A program made the translations under genes and the position numbers. From assembly GCA_012295275.1 (NCBI GenBank), contig CM022672.1:30618059-30682058 (forward strand): a stretch of 64,000 bases of DNA. The letters are read 5' to 3'. The notes under the pieces were generated by a model that made no database searches, was not told the origin of the DNA, and saw only the letters and a program-made list of their open reading frames with translations. Numbering within the stretch: the stretch's first letter is position 1; every line of letters starts with the position of its first letter. Origin of the DNA: Chrysomallon squamiferum. Its lineage: Eukaryota > Mollusca > Gastropoda > Neomphalida > Peltospiridae. Below, in pieces: positions 1 to 11,125 of this stretch.

Positions 1-171
1 ATTAATTTTGCCATCATTTAACTGCCATTAAGATTTTTGATGATTAAGTCTCTAAAAATAAAAAATGAAATAGACTGAACTGGGGATCAACAATAGTTTA
101 CATCTATGTTTTAATTTCACTTGTTTTCAATGCATTGACCAGATATAAATACAAATTTATATTATTAACAG

Positions 172-366
172 TTGATGGTGGTTGGAGTACTTGGTCGGAA
201 TGGAATAATGTTATTGAATGTTCAGAACTCTGTGGAACAGGGTACAAAAACCAGTCAAGAAGCAGAACATGTGACAATCCTACTCCTACAAATGGTGGAA
301 AGTCATGTGAAGGAGAAACAACTGAAGTGAAAACTGTTCCCTGTAATACAGAGCCATGTGGTTCTG
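172..366 (+). CDS. Thrombospondin type 1 repeat exon, copy A (partial gene)
   Basis: One complete TSP1 module on one exon, bounded by an acceptor (ttaacag) and a donor (gttagt), phase 1 at both ends, which is the usual exon-shuffling class. It has the tryptophan ladder WSTWSEW, CGTG, RSRTC and six cysteines. TSP1 modules are extracellular adhesion or matrix domains; the WxxW motif is a known C-mannosylation site. The residue before the second cysteine is Leu, so the O-fucosylation motif (S/T before Cys) is absent. The start of the gene lies left of the window. The next exon downstream is the damaged CBM14-like exon at 701. Confidence 0.85.
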
Positions 367-700
367 GTTAGTAATTAATGAAGATAGAAAAATTAGATCT
401 GTGTGTAAAACATGTTAATAACTAACACTATGTCATAATCAGAAATGTTTTTATAATTTCATTATAAACGTACACACATACATACATAACTCAGTGTTCT
501 GTTTCATTTCTTAATATTAAACAATAATTTTAATATTCTTAAGTCAGTATAAATTAAACAGTCCGAGATTATTAAAATTGTAGAATTACCTATTTGTAGA
601 AATCAGTAATATAAATAAACAAAATCCTTGTCAGTGATTCACATAGAACTGATGACAATGTTTATTACAGGCATTTATTGTTTACATTCGTCCTTTTCAG
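367..700 (+). other. Intron between TSP1 and CBM14-like exons, copy A
   Basis: A 334-bp AT-rich intron with canonical ends (gttagt at the start, tccttttcag at the end). It aligns with 57527-57864 in copy C and, inverted, with about 17941-18260 in copy B. I see nothing else in it. Confidence 0.7.
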
Positions 701-839
701 ATGGCTGTCCCAAAGTAGGAGTTATCTTCATAGCTGGAAAGACTTGTGGTCATTTCGTCCTGTTTTTCAAAGATGTGGGTTACAAAGATTTTGTCCATCA
801 GGAACTGTTTGGGACACCAAAAATCAGCTTGTTCAGTTG
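701..839 (+). pseudogene. CBM14-like (peritrophin-A) exon, frameshifted, copy A
   Basis: This aligns with the intact 141-bp exon at 57865-58005 but is 139 bp long. One base is lost near 786-794 and another in the A-run near 818-823. The first loss moves the frame after VGYK, so the expected CPSG...C half is never read and translation stops at 841-843. A conserved cysteine is also replaced by Phe (VLFFKD against VLCFKD). Acceptor and donor are preserved. It is a damaged exon, or a truncated C-terminus if transcribed. Sequencing error in the A-run could explain the second indel, but not the Cys change. Confidence 0.7.
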
Positions 840-843
840 GTAA

Positions 844-1836
844 ATGCTAATTTGTGTCAGAGCTATTGCATATATAAGACGATCAAAAGAAAATAATAAT
901 ATAAAATTAATACAGCTTGACATTTGCTATGTATGTATGTATATTTTGTGCTTTATTTTCATTATTATGATATTATTACAGATATTTTCCATGGTTAATG
1001 AAATATCTGTAGCACTTTTCAACATTATTTTAAAAACAGTATTTCCCACTTCTGTGGATCAAATTAATACTTTGATATAAAGTTTAATATTTATAATTTT
1101 TATTATAGTGAAGAGATATGTTTTGAAAATTAGGTAGTAATCTCACTGAACATGAAGTAGAATAATAATCTACTTAGTATTAAGTAGTAAAATAATCCTC
1201 TCTTCATATTCTTCGTGTGAGGTGAATTGTTCAACATCAGTCAAGTTTCGTCAGCTCAATCCAGATTTTGTGTATTGTGATTTGGAAAAGATGATACAGG
1301 TTCAAATAGTAATTACAAAAAAAAATAACAAGAACATTTTTAGTTATAGGTAATTCAACAATTTGATCATACAAGGTTAATTTGAATGAATCGAAAGCTC
1401 TTTGAAGTAATTAAACCACCAAAGTTACATGTTATTATGGACAATCTTTCCTCACGATTTAATTCTTTTTTTAAGTGAATGCTAATTTAATTATATATAT
1501 CAGATATGTAAACGAAGGTTAATTAAATATATAGACCTTTAGAAATATTTTAAGTTCCTCATTCACATAAATCCGAAGTTAAAATAAAACTGCCTGTGAA
1601 TATATCTATCAATCAAGTCTGACATAAATGGAAAAACTTATTTAATTGTTTATGTTTATATGTTTAAATTATGATTTACAAGAACTACTACTCTGAATCA
1701 AAATGGATATTGCACTATATATATAAATATAGACAGATAAATAGATTGCTACATATAATTATTAATGTAGGTAAATTCAAATTATGAATTACGGGAACTG
1801 TAACTCTGAATCAGAATTAACACGTTACTGGTATTT
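844..1836. other. Non-coding flank of copy A
   Basis: About 1 kb of AT-rich DNA without convincing coding potential. It is nearly collinear with 58016-59010 in block C with a few indels. Short open frames here lack codon bias and are not matched by intact frames in C. Confidence 0.6.
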
Positions 1837-2232
1837 GAATTGAAACATTATTAATAAGATATCTCAGTTGAATTGGATGACATGTACACAATAATTGGAA
1901 AGTTCAAGAGAAGAATACAATATTTGGATTAGCTTTTATCACAAATCTGTTTCCTACAGAAAAGCAGACATAGAACCACATCTAGAAGGTTCCCTGTTTT
2001 TAAAACAATAACCATCATTGAAAAAAAAAAAAAACACTTAATTAAATTTGAATCGGAACATTATTAAAAAGACTCTCAGTTGAATTGGATGACAAAAACC
2101 AAACATGTTGAAATTTCTAATAATACAATATTTAAATTAGCTTTTATCACAAATTATTTCTTACAAAAAGCAGAAGTGAAAATCTACATCTAGAAGGTTC
2201 CCTTTTTTTAATTTAATAAGCACCATCATAAT
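1837..2232 (+). repeat. Local tandem duplication (two ~190-bp copies)
   Basis: Two diverged direct copies, about 1837-2020 and 2049-2232. Both run from an acattattaa motif, through the shared phrase agcttttatcacaaat, to catctagaaggttccct and caccatcat. Block C has only one composite copy here (about 59010-59365), with a foreign A-rich stretch in its middle. Confidence 0.7.
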
Positions 2233-2480
2233 AATAAAAATAATAATCATAATCATAATTAAATCATAATAATGAAACGACTTCGTGTCAATAAGTAAAA
2301 ATAAAAAAGAGAAAAACAAATATAAAAACAATGTTGATAATTTCTAATAATATAAACTCACTAAATTAAAAAGTGAAAAATACCAACAACAACACTACTA
2401 AAAACATTTTTAAATAAAAATGATTTAATTTCATTTCAGTAATATAATAACATTTATAATAATAATATACTGTGTTAATA

Positions 2481-2835
2481 ATGCATTCGTGTAATGAATG
2501 TAATAAAATCATGGATTTATAAAATAATCAGTGACTCATCATCAAACAATAACAACAAAATAATTAATTTACTAAGAAATTGTACCATCTATACATCACA
2601 ACTGATTTAAACACAAGGCTGCATTTGAATATATATATATATACTATGTTTATATACACATTCGTGTCTGAATGTAGAGAAATCATAGATTTTAAAAAAC
2701 AATCAGTGACTGTTCAAACAAAGAATGTCTCAGGAATTTAATTATTTATTGTTTAAGAATCTGTATCATCAAAAGATGTTTACATCGACAATCATGATTT
2801 AAACTATTCGAGGCTGTTTTATTTTATTTCATTGT
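2481..2835 (+). repeat. Local tandem duplication (~170-bp copies)
   Basis: Two diverged direct copies, about 2481-2630 and 2660-2835. Each carries attcgtgt, an aatcat(g/a)gattt phrase, aatcagtgact, and a gatttaaac...gaggctg phrase near its end. A short TA tract (about 2629-2642) lies between them. No coding potential is visible. Confidence 0.65.
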
Positions 2836-2843
2836 TTAATAAT

Positions 2844-2845
<2 letters not shown>

Positions 2846-2920
<75 letters not shown>
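2846..2920 (+). repeat. (AG)n microsatellite
   Basis: About 75 bp of uninterrupted AG dinucleotide. The corresponding site in block C (60248-60691) has grown into a compound GA/TA array of about 440 bp. Confidence 0.95.
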
Positions 2921-2922
<2 letters not shown>

Positions 2923-3539
2923 AGTTACAATTTGTCTGGGATATTTTTATCACAGTGTCCTTCTATTTCCATGCAACCTAAATCTTAACTGACCGTTCAC
3001 TGAACGTTGGATATGCTATGACGTAATACATACGTATTACATAAGTATAGATTTGATATCAGTCAATACCTCACGTATGCTCTCATTAAGTTACCGTAAA
3101 GGGCAGCGTGTATGTCTGGGATAATAGTTGCAAATTACGATAACAAGAACTGGGATTAATCTCTCGTCAACAGAAAGCATGACAAACCCCTCGCATTTCA
3201 CTGTTTCACAATTTTGAAATATTTCTGTCTCTTAGAAAATTAAAAAATTATACAGGATTCGAAAATCCGAAATCAGAAAAGCTCCGAAATCCGAAACTTT
3301 TTTTACAGTTTTCGGAATTTTGCGCATACAAACTGTATTTTATGCACAAAATTATCACAAACCTTATTTAAAAAGTTCCTACAAACTATCTGTATAAGCT
3401 GTACATGAAAAATAAATGGAATTCATATTCAGACAAAGATTCTATTCTCGTGCTATCTCCTTTTATTACAAAATCCGAAATATTCCGAAAGGATCCTCAA
3501 CCTGTATAGAAAAGAAGAAGAAGAAGAAGTGTTTTAATA
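2921..3539. other. Non-coding, with short TCCGAAA repeats
   Basis: No gene is visible. Around 3255-3310 the phrase TCCGAAA or TCGGAAT recurs several times. The complementary motif recurs at 7268-7325, so the two patches could pair. The patch is present, slightly decayed, in block C near 61022-61090. Confidence 0.5.
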
Positions 3540-3574
3540 AAAATAAATATACAGAATTTCTGTCTCTTATTATT

Positions 3575-4020
3575 TCCACCACTACATCTACTACTACACC
3601 AACATTACCACGTCGCTACCTTTACTACTACTACTTCTACTATAGTACTACCGCTACTACAGCTACTGCTTCTGCACTACAGTACTACCATGGTTACTAC
3701 CAATACCACTGCTACTGCTACTGTCACTGCCACTGCAATTACTTCCACGATACTACTACAACTACAACTACCACCATATTAGTGTCACTATTTCTACTGC
3801 TAGCACAACTGCTACTGTTATAATCATAACTATTACTGTTAGTACTTTTACTACAATTACTTCTTCTTCTTCTACTGCTAATACTACTATTACTGCTACT
3901 ACTACTATTAGAACTCGTATGCTAAACATAATTATATTATATGTAGTAGTAGCACTAGAAGCAACAGTAACAGCAATATTGTAACTACCACTACAGCTAC
4001 TACAATTATTGCTTTCATTA
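3575..4020 (+). repeat. Cryptic ACT/AGT trinucleotide tract
   Basis: About 450 bp dominated by imperfect ACT trinucleotides on the plus strand, turning into AGT/GCA-type triplets after about 3945. It produces long Thr/Tyr or Val/Ile-rich pseudo-frames on both strands, none with start context or conservation as protein. The homologous tract in C is 61328-61745. Confidence 0.85.
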
Positions 4021-4479
4021 CTATAAGTATTCCATATAAATGGATGAATGCATAAAAAGATACACAAATCAATCAGAAAGAAAACTGAAAGAAAAATTAT
4101 TTAAAACAGTTCATTGAAAATTACAAGTTACTTGTCTACGTATGACGTTTTGTTACAAACATGCTTCAGTCGTATTTTGTAAATACTCGCAATAAACTCA
4201 CCTCCGTGTTTCTGACATTTTCTTCAACTTTTATGAAGTAATTTAATTATTTTCATAAATCTGTGGCAAATGCCAGTCCATGAATTAGCATAACCGCGCT
4301 AAAAACACATTAACAATAATGTTTAGATACAAATAAATACTAATCACTGCTGGTTCCAGTGTTATTTTGCCTTGAAAGGGAATTAGGTTGAGTATAATTG
4401 TTGATTTTATAAAATGATTGACAGAATCCTATAAAAAGTTCAACTGGAATTTAAGAAATAAATACAAATAAAGAAATAT
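4021..4479. other. Non-coding flank
   Basis: AT-rich unique-looking sequence, collinear with about 61757-62170 in block C. Nothing further seen. Confidence 0.5.
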
Positions 4480-4722
4480 ATATATAAGTCATGTATATAA
4501 ATGTATATATGTCGATAATGTATAAATGTATGTGTGCACGTATATATGTGAATGCATGAATGTAGGTATGTATATATGTATGAATATTTTATTTATTAAG
4601 TGTATGTATATACGTATGTGTGTGGGTGTACGTTACATTAAAATGTTTTATGTATTTATATAAGTACGCATATAAATAGAGTTTGAACCAAATGTTTGTA
4701 TATGTATTTATAATTTATTAAA

Positions 4723-4761
<39 letters not shown>

Positions 4762-5738
4762 TGTTATTGTAAGTTTTATTATAAGGTAATATTTCATATT
4801 TATTTGTAAATAAATTATTTAAAATACTGTTATCAAATGTTTAATATCATATTTTATAATATATCTAATTCTAATTGTAATTTATTATAACCTATGCCAC
4901 GATACATCCAATGAAAAATTCACATCATTGTTCCAGATTTGTTTCATTTTATTTTTTTTAAGTTTTACTATATCAATCACATATCGTAACCAAATCCAGT
5001 AACAGGACAATCCTATTTGCCTGAATCAAAATATTTTATTTCGAGATTCCGGAAATAAACGTTTTATTTCAGGATTCCAGATATGGCCTGGTGTAAATAG
5101 ATTCTACAACACTGAACATTACACTATTTTATAATCATATTGACACTACCACTATTAATACTAATACTAGCACTACTATTCTATAACTCTACTAGTATTA
5201 CTACAGCTACAACTGCATTCGCTGATACTGTTGTTGTGTTGTTGCTGTTACTGTTGTTGTTGTTGTTGTTGGTATTTGTTGTTATTTCTTCTAAAATCCT
5301 ACCGATATTATTACAACAATTACTAATAGAGTTATTGTTGTTGAATTATTAATAGCGTAATAATTATTGTTGTTGTCGTCGTTGTTGTTGCTGCTGCTTT
5401 TATTAATTCGAAACCTTGATGTCATAAACACACACCCACAGCATATTTTGGTCATCTTCAGCAAACAGTGCCAATACGTTACGTCTCCGGACTAATAGCC
5501 ACCTCCCATGCGGTCGTCTGCTAATGACGAACTGGAGAAACTTAGACATAATTCTGGTTCAGACATCGATGTATTTCAGTTGTCACTTTCCAGACTGTTC
5601 CAGCGCAGCTCGCTTTTTAATTACACTCCAGAGATAACGCACTGCGTGTAGTACGCCATTTAATACTAATAGTGATGTCAGCAGACGACACAAATAAACA
5701 TAGAAAGCAGGAAGGTAATAATATGGCTGTTTTTACAA
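4480..5738. other. Segment present in A, absent from C
   Basis: About 1.26 kb lies between two points that are adjacent in block C (near 62215). It contains a TATG/TGTA-rich stretch (4480-4680), an ATT microsatellite, GTT/GCT-rich triplets (5220-5400) and a 300-bp patch of normal base composition (about 5410-5720). It has no clear terminal inverted repeats or target-site duplication. It may be an insertion in A or a deletion in C. No recognisable gene. Confidence 0.55.
4722..4760 (+). repeat. (ATT)n microsatellite
   Basis: About 39 bp of ATT trinucleotide with no interruption, inside the A-specific segment. Confidence 0.9.
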
Positions 5739-5815
5739 AACTATGATATAGTCTTGGAAAATCTTTAATTATATAATAATTTTATTTCGGTAATCTGAAT
5801 GGAATAATACAAATG

Positions 5816-6170
5816 AACTAATATACGTACACACGCACAAGTTACAAGTCAGAGTGACGAAGAGAACAAGAGATGTTATTTATTTATTTATTTTTTGTTT
5901 TGGTTCGATTATCTTTGACGAAAACATAATAAATATTATCCGCATACGTCCAAGCTCCTTTACTTTTATTTTTTCCTTTCTTTATTATTATTATTATTAT
6001 TATTAATCCAGTCTTACTTAATAATGAAACATAACTAAAAAAGATTTATTTTGATATCTCTACATTTAGATTTTTTTTAAATCGTGTTTAGGCTTGGAAA
6101 TATTTAACTACTGTGTATAATAATTTTATTTCTGGAACTCTCTGCATGTTTTTTTTTCTGTGATAAATAG

Positions 6171-6256
<86 letters not shown>

Positions 6257-6431
6257 CACATAAATGAACTAATATACATAAACAAGCACAAGCTATAAGT
6301 CAGAGTAACGAAGGAAACCAGAGATGTTATTTATTTATTTCTTTCTTTATTTATTTATATATATATTTGTGTATATTTTTGTTCGATTACCTTTTATTTT
6401 CCTTTCTTTATTATAATTATAATTATAATTA

Positions 6432-6479
<48 letters not shown>

Positions 6480-6490
6480 CCAGTCTTAAT
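5816..6490 (+). repeat. Direct duplication flanking a (CT)n tract
   Basis: Two diverged direct copies, about 5816-6035 and 6262-6500. Each has a gaactaatata phrase, gagatgttatttatttattt, a TTCGATTA phrase, an ATT microsatellite and ccagtctta. Between them is a pure CT tract. Block C has the same arrangement (62390-62690 and 62918-63120), so the duplication is older than the A/C split. Confidence 0.75.
6173..6253 (+). repeat. (CT)n microsatellite
   Basis: About 81 bp of uninterrupted CT. On the reverse strand it generates a meaningless Arg-Glu frame. The matching tract in block C is 62842-62908. Confidence 0.95.
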
Positions 6491-6499
6491 TAATAATGA

Positions 6500-7832
6500 A
6501 ACCTAACCAAAAATCGCTCATTTTTAGGTGTTGATCTCATCACTTATGGCGGCCTGATTAGCTCTAAAAATGTTCCAGTGTTGTACGAATGATTACATCT
6601 CTCAATCTATCAAGTTTATGATGACGTCACAATTCCAGCAGTGAAATGGAAAAATCGCGGCGTTAAATCTTTATTAACTATTATTTTATTCTATAATTTT
6701 TTGTTATTAGCGATATAGATCAAACATAACCGCAAATAGTAATATTGGAGAATACAAAAATTTATTAGACAATTTATTGTTATCTCCATGTACAACTTTG
6801 TCTCTTTCTACAGTAAACTGAAATATTATTTACGATACTGAAAACGAAAAAACTAAGAAAAATAATTACAAATAACAACAACAAAGAAAAAAAAACCAGT
6901 CTAAAATTTTAAATCAAATTGTTATTATAGGGCAATAATAATAAATAAATAAATAAATAAAATGAGCACAGTGGAAGGGAAATAACTCTTAAAAGACCAA
7001 CCCTTCCAAGGACAAATATTTACAGGCTAAGAATTCTTCGTCCGAAATGCTCAGGGTCGGAACTTTATCGGATTTGAGAATTTCTCGAATTTTGGAATAC
7101 AAGAAGATGGCCTGAGAATAGGATGTAAGTCTAAACACCAATTCCATCTAATTTTCATATATACAGCTTACACAAACAGATTTTAATAATTTTATAGCAT
7201 AAAATAATGTTAGTGTGTGCAAAACACTGCTAAAACTGTTGCATACTACTATTTCTGCTGCTAGGAAAAGTTCCGTATTTCGGCGAATTTCGGAACTTTT
7301 CGGATTTCGGAATTTCGAATAACGAGTCGTCAACATGTAACAAAATAATTGTTTCTTCCAAACATGTAAACATATGAACAAATTTTTGTATAAAATAAAA
7401 ATGTAGTAAATAAAAGAAGCAACAAGAAAACAAAGATAGAGATATCGTACTTAAAACAGAAAACGTTTTGTTTATATTTTGTTTAGTATCTTTCAAATTA
7501 ATATGATTAATTACGTCAAACAGAGAATATACATTTTTACAGCTACTCAAAACAGATTTTCAGTTTTGGAAATAAAAGAATGATACAAACTATAGCAGTA
7601 GCTCTTTTTATCCCGATTTCAGTTATAAAAATATTCAAAGTTGTCATTCAAATAGTTCTAAAAATTCTGTGGGCCGTTTGCGGACAACTGTCATTTTGGA
7701 TTCTGAAGTGAGATTGTCTTTTCATAAAAAATTATACTATGTGTTGAAACATTCAGTCTTATGTTTCTCATAGCTCTGCAAAGTATGTTTACATTGAAAT
7801 GAGAAGGCAAAGTTGATAAAATTATTAAGTTG
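6500..7832. other. Conserved non-coding flank with CRE-type palindrome
   Basis: No gene is visible. The segment is retained in all three paralogous blocks (B inverted at about 17200-17930; C at 63130-64000). It contains TGACGTCA at 6622-6629, an AATA-rich stretch (6930-6960) and TTTCGGAAT-type repeats at 7268-7325. Open frames on the minus strand (7148-7550) lack support. Confidence 0.55.
6622..6629. promoter_or_regulatory. CRE-like palindrome TGACGTCA
   Basis: A perfect 8-bp cAMP-response-element palindrome (the CREB/ATF class site). It is preserved at the same relative position in B (17830-17837) and C (63231-63238). Function is inference only; no promoter is recognised beside it. Confidence 0.35.
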
Positions 7833-8023
7833 CATTAGATCAAAAGAAATAGTAACAATAAAATCTTCACTTCTACTTAATACTTATACATTTAATGCTA
7901 AATTAATCAGTGATACGAAATACATTCAGAAGATATAAATTAGAAAATCTAAAATGTTAATTTTTAAAGGGTTTATCTTTTGACACGTTCAGAGCACTTT
8001 AGAATGAGAATAAATTAAAAACA

Positions 8024-8634
8024 TTTCACGATTTCACAGACACGATGGAGAACTGTCTGGTTTAGTGACGATGTTCAATTTCTGCTTCGTCGAGCTGATG
8101 GTAGATGTCGAGTTTACAGACGTCGTGGTGAACGTTTTGCTGCAAACTGCAACCAGGAAGCGGACAGATTTGGTGGTGGTAGTGTGATGGTGTGGGCAGC
8201 AATCTCATACACTGGCAGGAGCAACCTGGTTCACATCCACGGCAACCTAACGGCACAGAGATACCGAGATGAAATATTGCAGCCACATGTCGCACCAGTT
8301 ATGAATAATGATAACGCTGTATTCCAGCACGACAATGCGAGACCACATACAGCCAGACTCACAACAGCGTACCTACACAACAATAACATTCAGATCCTGC
8401 CCTGGCCCTCTAAATCTCCAGATTTGAACCCTATAGAGCATTTATGGGACGAGTTGGATAGACGACTGAGGCAGCATCAACCACAGCCACAGAATCGTGC
8501 TCAGTTGGCATTATTACTACAGACAGACAGGGTGGGCTACCATTCGTAATGTCATTACTGCCATGGGAAGGAGATGTCAGGCAGTTCTGGACTCCCATGG
8601 GGCCACACAAGGTATTGATATTATAATGTTATAA
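8024..8634 (+). pseudogene. Truncated Tc1-like transposase, unit 1
   Basis: C-terminal two thirds of a Tc1/mariner-superfamily transposase (DDE integrase fold). Visible parts: WFSDD (first catalytic Asp), GGGSVMVWAAIS, FQHDNARPHTA (second Asp), SKSPDLNPIEHLW (Glu). Thirty-four residues separate the second Asp and the Glu, so DD34E. The N-terminal helix-turn-helix half is missing, and an in-frame stop lies just upstream. Unlike unit 2, a 4-bp duplication near 8522 (cagacagacag) shifts the frame and ends it at 8549. It cannot encode an active enzyme. Confidence 0.9.
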
Positions 8635-8797
8635 TCTTGAACCTTAACCTTTTCAATATAATATCATCAATATTAATGAATTGCGAAAGTGTGTGTAAAA
8701 TGAACATTCTGCTGCAATTTGTTGATCCATTAGATAGATATTCCCAATGTCAATAAAATCTACTTTTTTTGCTTTTTTTTCAGTTTTTGTTTATATA

Positions 8798-8823
8798 GTA
8801 TATATATATATATATATATATAT
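8798..8823 (+). repeat. (TA)n tract of unit 1
   Basis: About 26 bp of TA. The homologous tract is about 40 bp in unit 2 and about 75 bp in unit 3, and it is missing in unit 4. Confidence 0.9.
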
Positions 8824-10132
8824 CACTTCTGATTAGAGTTAATGTAAATTTTTCAATATATGTTTGTATGTAGATGTATGCAGATGTCTACATATTGTAT
8901 TTATTTTGATGAATAATCATAATGTTTAATAAAAAAATAACTATAACTTTAATTTATTAAGTACATGTGTGTATGTGTGCGTTTATCCGTGTATACCATT
9001 ATATCTGAAGTTTAATATCTCTTAAAATTAAAAAAAAAAAAAATATGTTGTATTTTATTTATTAACTGATTATGCACGCACCAACGGTATAGGAAAACAC
9101 GCAAGATTTGACGATACAGGTTCGGTTGGTCAGTTTAACATCTACGCTTAACTTGTCAGTTAATATCAGAGTTCGTCAAAGTGACATGTGGTACAAAAAT
9201 CAAATTAGCTCATTGTGTTTTGGAGGCCCTTATCTAGTCCTATATAAAAGGCTTGTACATAGATGTACAGTATTTCTGCGACGGACACGCCCGCTGACCT
9301 GTCAGAAAGCGTGCCTGTCGTAGACGTGCTTCACAACAGCTTGCTCTGATTAGCACGTTAATTTTTTTCAAGGTTCAAGGTAATGAGTAAAACATAGATA
9401 ATTCACGTTGGTCTTAGCATAAACTCATCTATTTTAGGAACAAATTTGATTACTAGCAACCGTGTATTGCATATATAATGGCTATCTGTGATCTTCTAGA
9501 AAGCCCTCATCCAGCATTAAATATTGTGGAACATAACCCAGTTAAACAGGCTGTTATAATATTTGTAAACGTGTCTCATAAGTTATTAACCCTACTACAC
9601 TGCAACATAATTATAATTGATTTAATGCAACTATATCTATCTAAAATCATGAAATATTCTGTGAAGATCAACTAATTAAAATTCTTTTCTTTCCTTTCTT
9701 TTCTTTTTAAAGAAATAAAAAATATATATATTTATGAATTTTTATCATAATTGTTATTATTATTATTAATGTAATGTTTAATTACACTAATAGAAAGCTA
9801 TATATATATGAACCCGGTTCACTCCCGAGTCAGGAAACGACTGACAAAGCCGATTCTCAGCAACGAGAATCTCCTGAATTCTGTTTCATGGTTCTTGACT
9901 GTGAGCAAAATCATCATACTTTTCATACTGTCAGTTGAACCATCATAAAACTACTATTTAAGTTTAGCACAAAAGGCTGTGAAGGTTTTGCGCAGTTAAT
10001 TTATTTCTGAATCCGAAAAAACGAAATATGTTTCGTCACATGACTTCAGTTTCTCAACTATTGTTGTGAACCAAAACAGCTTTCTCATTTACAATTGCTT
10101 ATTTGTTGTATTTATCTTTTTATTTGTTTTTT
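8824..10132 (+). other. Unassigned 3' part of 2.3-kb unit 1
   Basis: Sequence of unknown origin, repeated in all four units. It contains a TATATAAAAGG box (9241-9251), a 65-codon open frame (9478-9675), and a small inverted repeat with arms gattctc/gagaatc near 9853-9872. The 65-codon frame is broken in unit 3. In the stray copy at 23676 it has amino-acid changes and an early stop, so there is no sign of selection on a protein. I do not recognise a TE family in this part. Confidence 0.5.
9241..9251 (+). promoter_or_regulatory. TATA-like box in 2.3-kb unit
   Basis: TATATAAAAGG sits in a locally GC-richer stretch about 230 bp ahead of the 65-codon frame. The same box occurs in the other units (about 11537, 13878 and 16120). 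A promoter role is inferred from the motif alone. Confidence 0.3.
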
Positions 10133-10323
10133 CATTAGATCAAAAGAAATAGTAACAATAAAATCTTCACTTCTACTTAATACTTATACATTTAATGCTA
10201 AATTAATCAGTGATACGAAATACATTCAGAAGATATAAATTAGAAAATCTAAAATGTTAATTTTTAAAGGGTTTATCTTTTGACACGTTCAGAGCACTTT
10301 AGAATGAGAATAAATTAAAAACA

Positions 10324-10930
10324 TTTCACGATTTCACAGACACGATGGAGAACTGTCTGGTTTAGTGACGATGTTCAATTTCTGCTTCGTCGAGCTGATG
10401 GTAGATGTCGAGTTTACAGACGTCGTGGTGAACGTTTTGCTGCAAACTGCAACCAGGAAGCGGACAGATTTGGTGGTGGTAGTGTGATGGTGTGGGCAGC
10501 AATCTCATACACTGGCAGGAGCAACCTGGTTCACATCCACGGCAACCTAACGGCACAGAGATACCGAGATGAAATATTGCAGCCACATGTCGCACCAGTT
10601 ATGAATAATGATAACGCTGTATTCCAGCACGACAATGCGAGACCACATACAGCCAGACTCACAACAGCGTACCTACACAACAATAACATTCAGATCCTGC
10701 CCTGGCCCTCTAAATCTCCAGATTTGAACCCTATAGAGCATTTATGGGACGAGTTGGATAGACGACTGAGGCAGCATCAACCACAGCCACAGAATCGTGC
10801 TCAGTTGGCATTATTACTACAGACAGGGTGGGCTACCATTCGTAATGTCATTACTGCCATGGGAAGGAGATGTCAGGCAGTTCTGGACTCCCATGGGGCC
10901 ACACAAGGTATTGATATTATAATGTTATAA
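10324..10930 (+). pseudogene. Truncated Tc1-like transposase, unit 2
   Basis: Same fragment as unit 1 but with the frame open to 10930, about 200 residues from the truncation point. The DD34E triad is present. The C-terminus differs from unit 4: the residues between LLLQT and VIRNV are shortened to a GWATI-type sequence, and the end reads past the usual GGHTRY position into a short unrelated tail. No start codon and no DNA-binding half, so it is non-autonomous. Confidence 0.9.
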
Positions 10931-11082
10931 TCTTGAACCTTAACCTTTTCAATATAATATCATCAATATTAATGAATTGCGAAAGTGTGTGTAAAATGAA
11001 CATTCTGCTGCAATTTGTTGATCCATTAGATAGATATTCCCAATGTCAATAAAATCTACTTTTGCGTTTCTTTTTTGTTAGA

Positions 11083-11122
<40 letters not shown>
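11083..11122 (+). repeat. (TA)n tract of unit 2
   Basis: About 40 bp of TA at the same place as in unit 1. Confidence 0.9.

Positions 11123-11125
<3 letters not shown>

Larger units (their letters stand above)
1..8023 (+). repeat. Paralogous block A
   Basis: This block is collinear with about 57160-64000 (block C, same strand). Parts of it are inverted at 17067-18600 (block B). The matches cover exons, introns and non-coding flank, including the microsatellite positions. B lacks the part equivalent to about A 705-6530. The rightmost stretch (about 7836-8023) was carried into every unit of the neighbouring Tc1-like tandem array. The block is a segmental duplication. The order of events between A, B and C cannot be fixed by eye. 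Confidence 0.85.

Noticed and set aside
3416-4067. Thr/Tyr-rich and Val-rich frames on both strands (also 61163-61792)
   Set aside because: Produced by cryptic ACT trinucleotide DNA; no conserved coding pattern between A and C.
6088-6291. Arg-Glu repeat frame
   Set aside because: Translation of a CT microsatellite.
8062-8295. Minus-strand 60-77-aa frames in the Tc1-like units
   Set aside because: Antisense shadows of the transposase fragment.
9478-9675. 65-aa frame MAICDLLESPH in the 2.3-kb units as a gene
   Set aside because: It is broken in unit 3 and shortened with amino-acid changes in the copy at 23676; identity among tandem units is explained by recent duplication.
9810-9880. tRNA-derived SINE head (ggttcactccc)
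   Set aside because: A poor B-box match, without any A box at the right distance.
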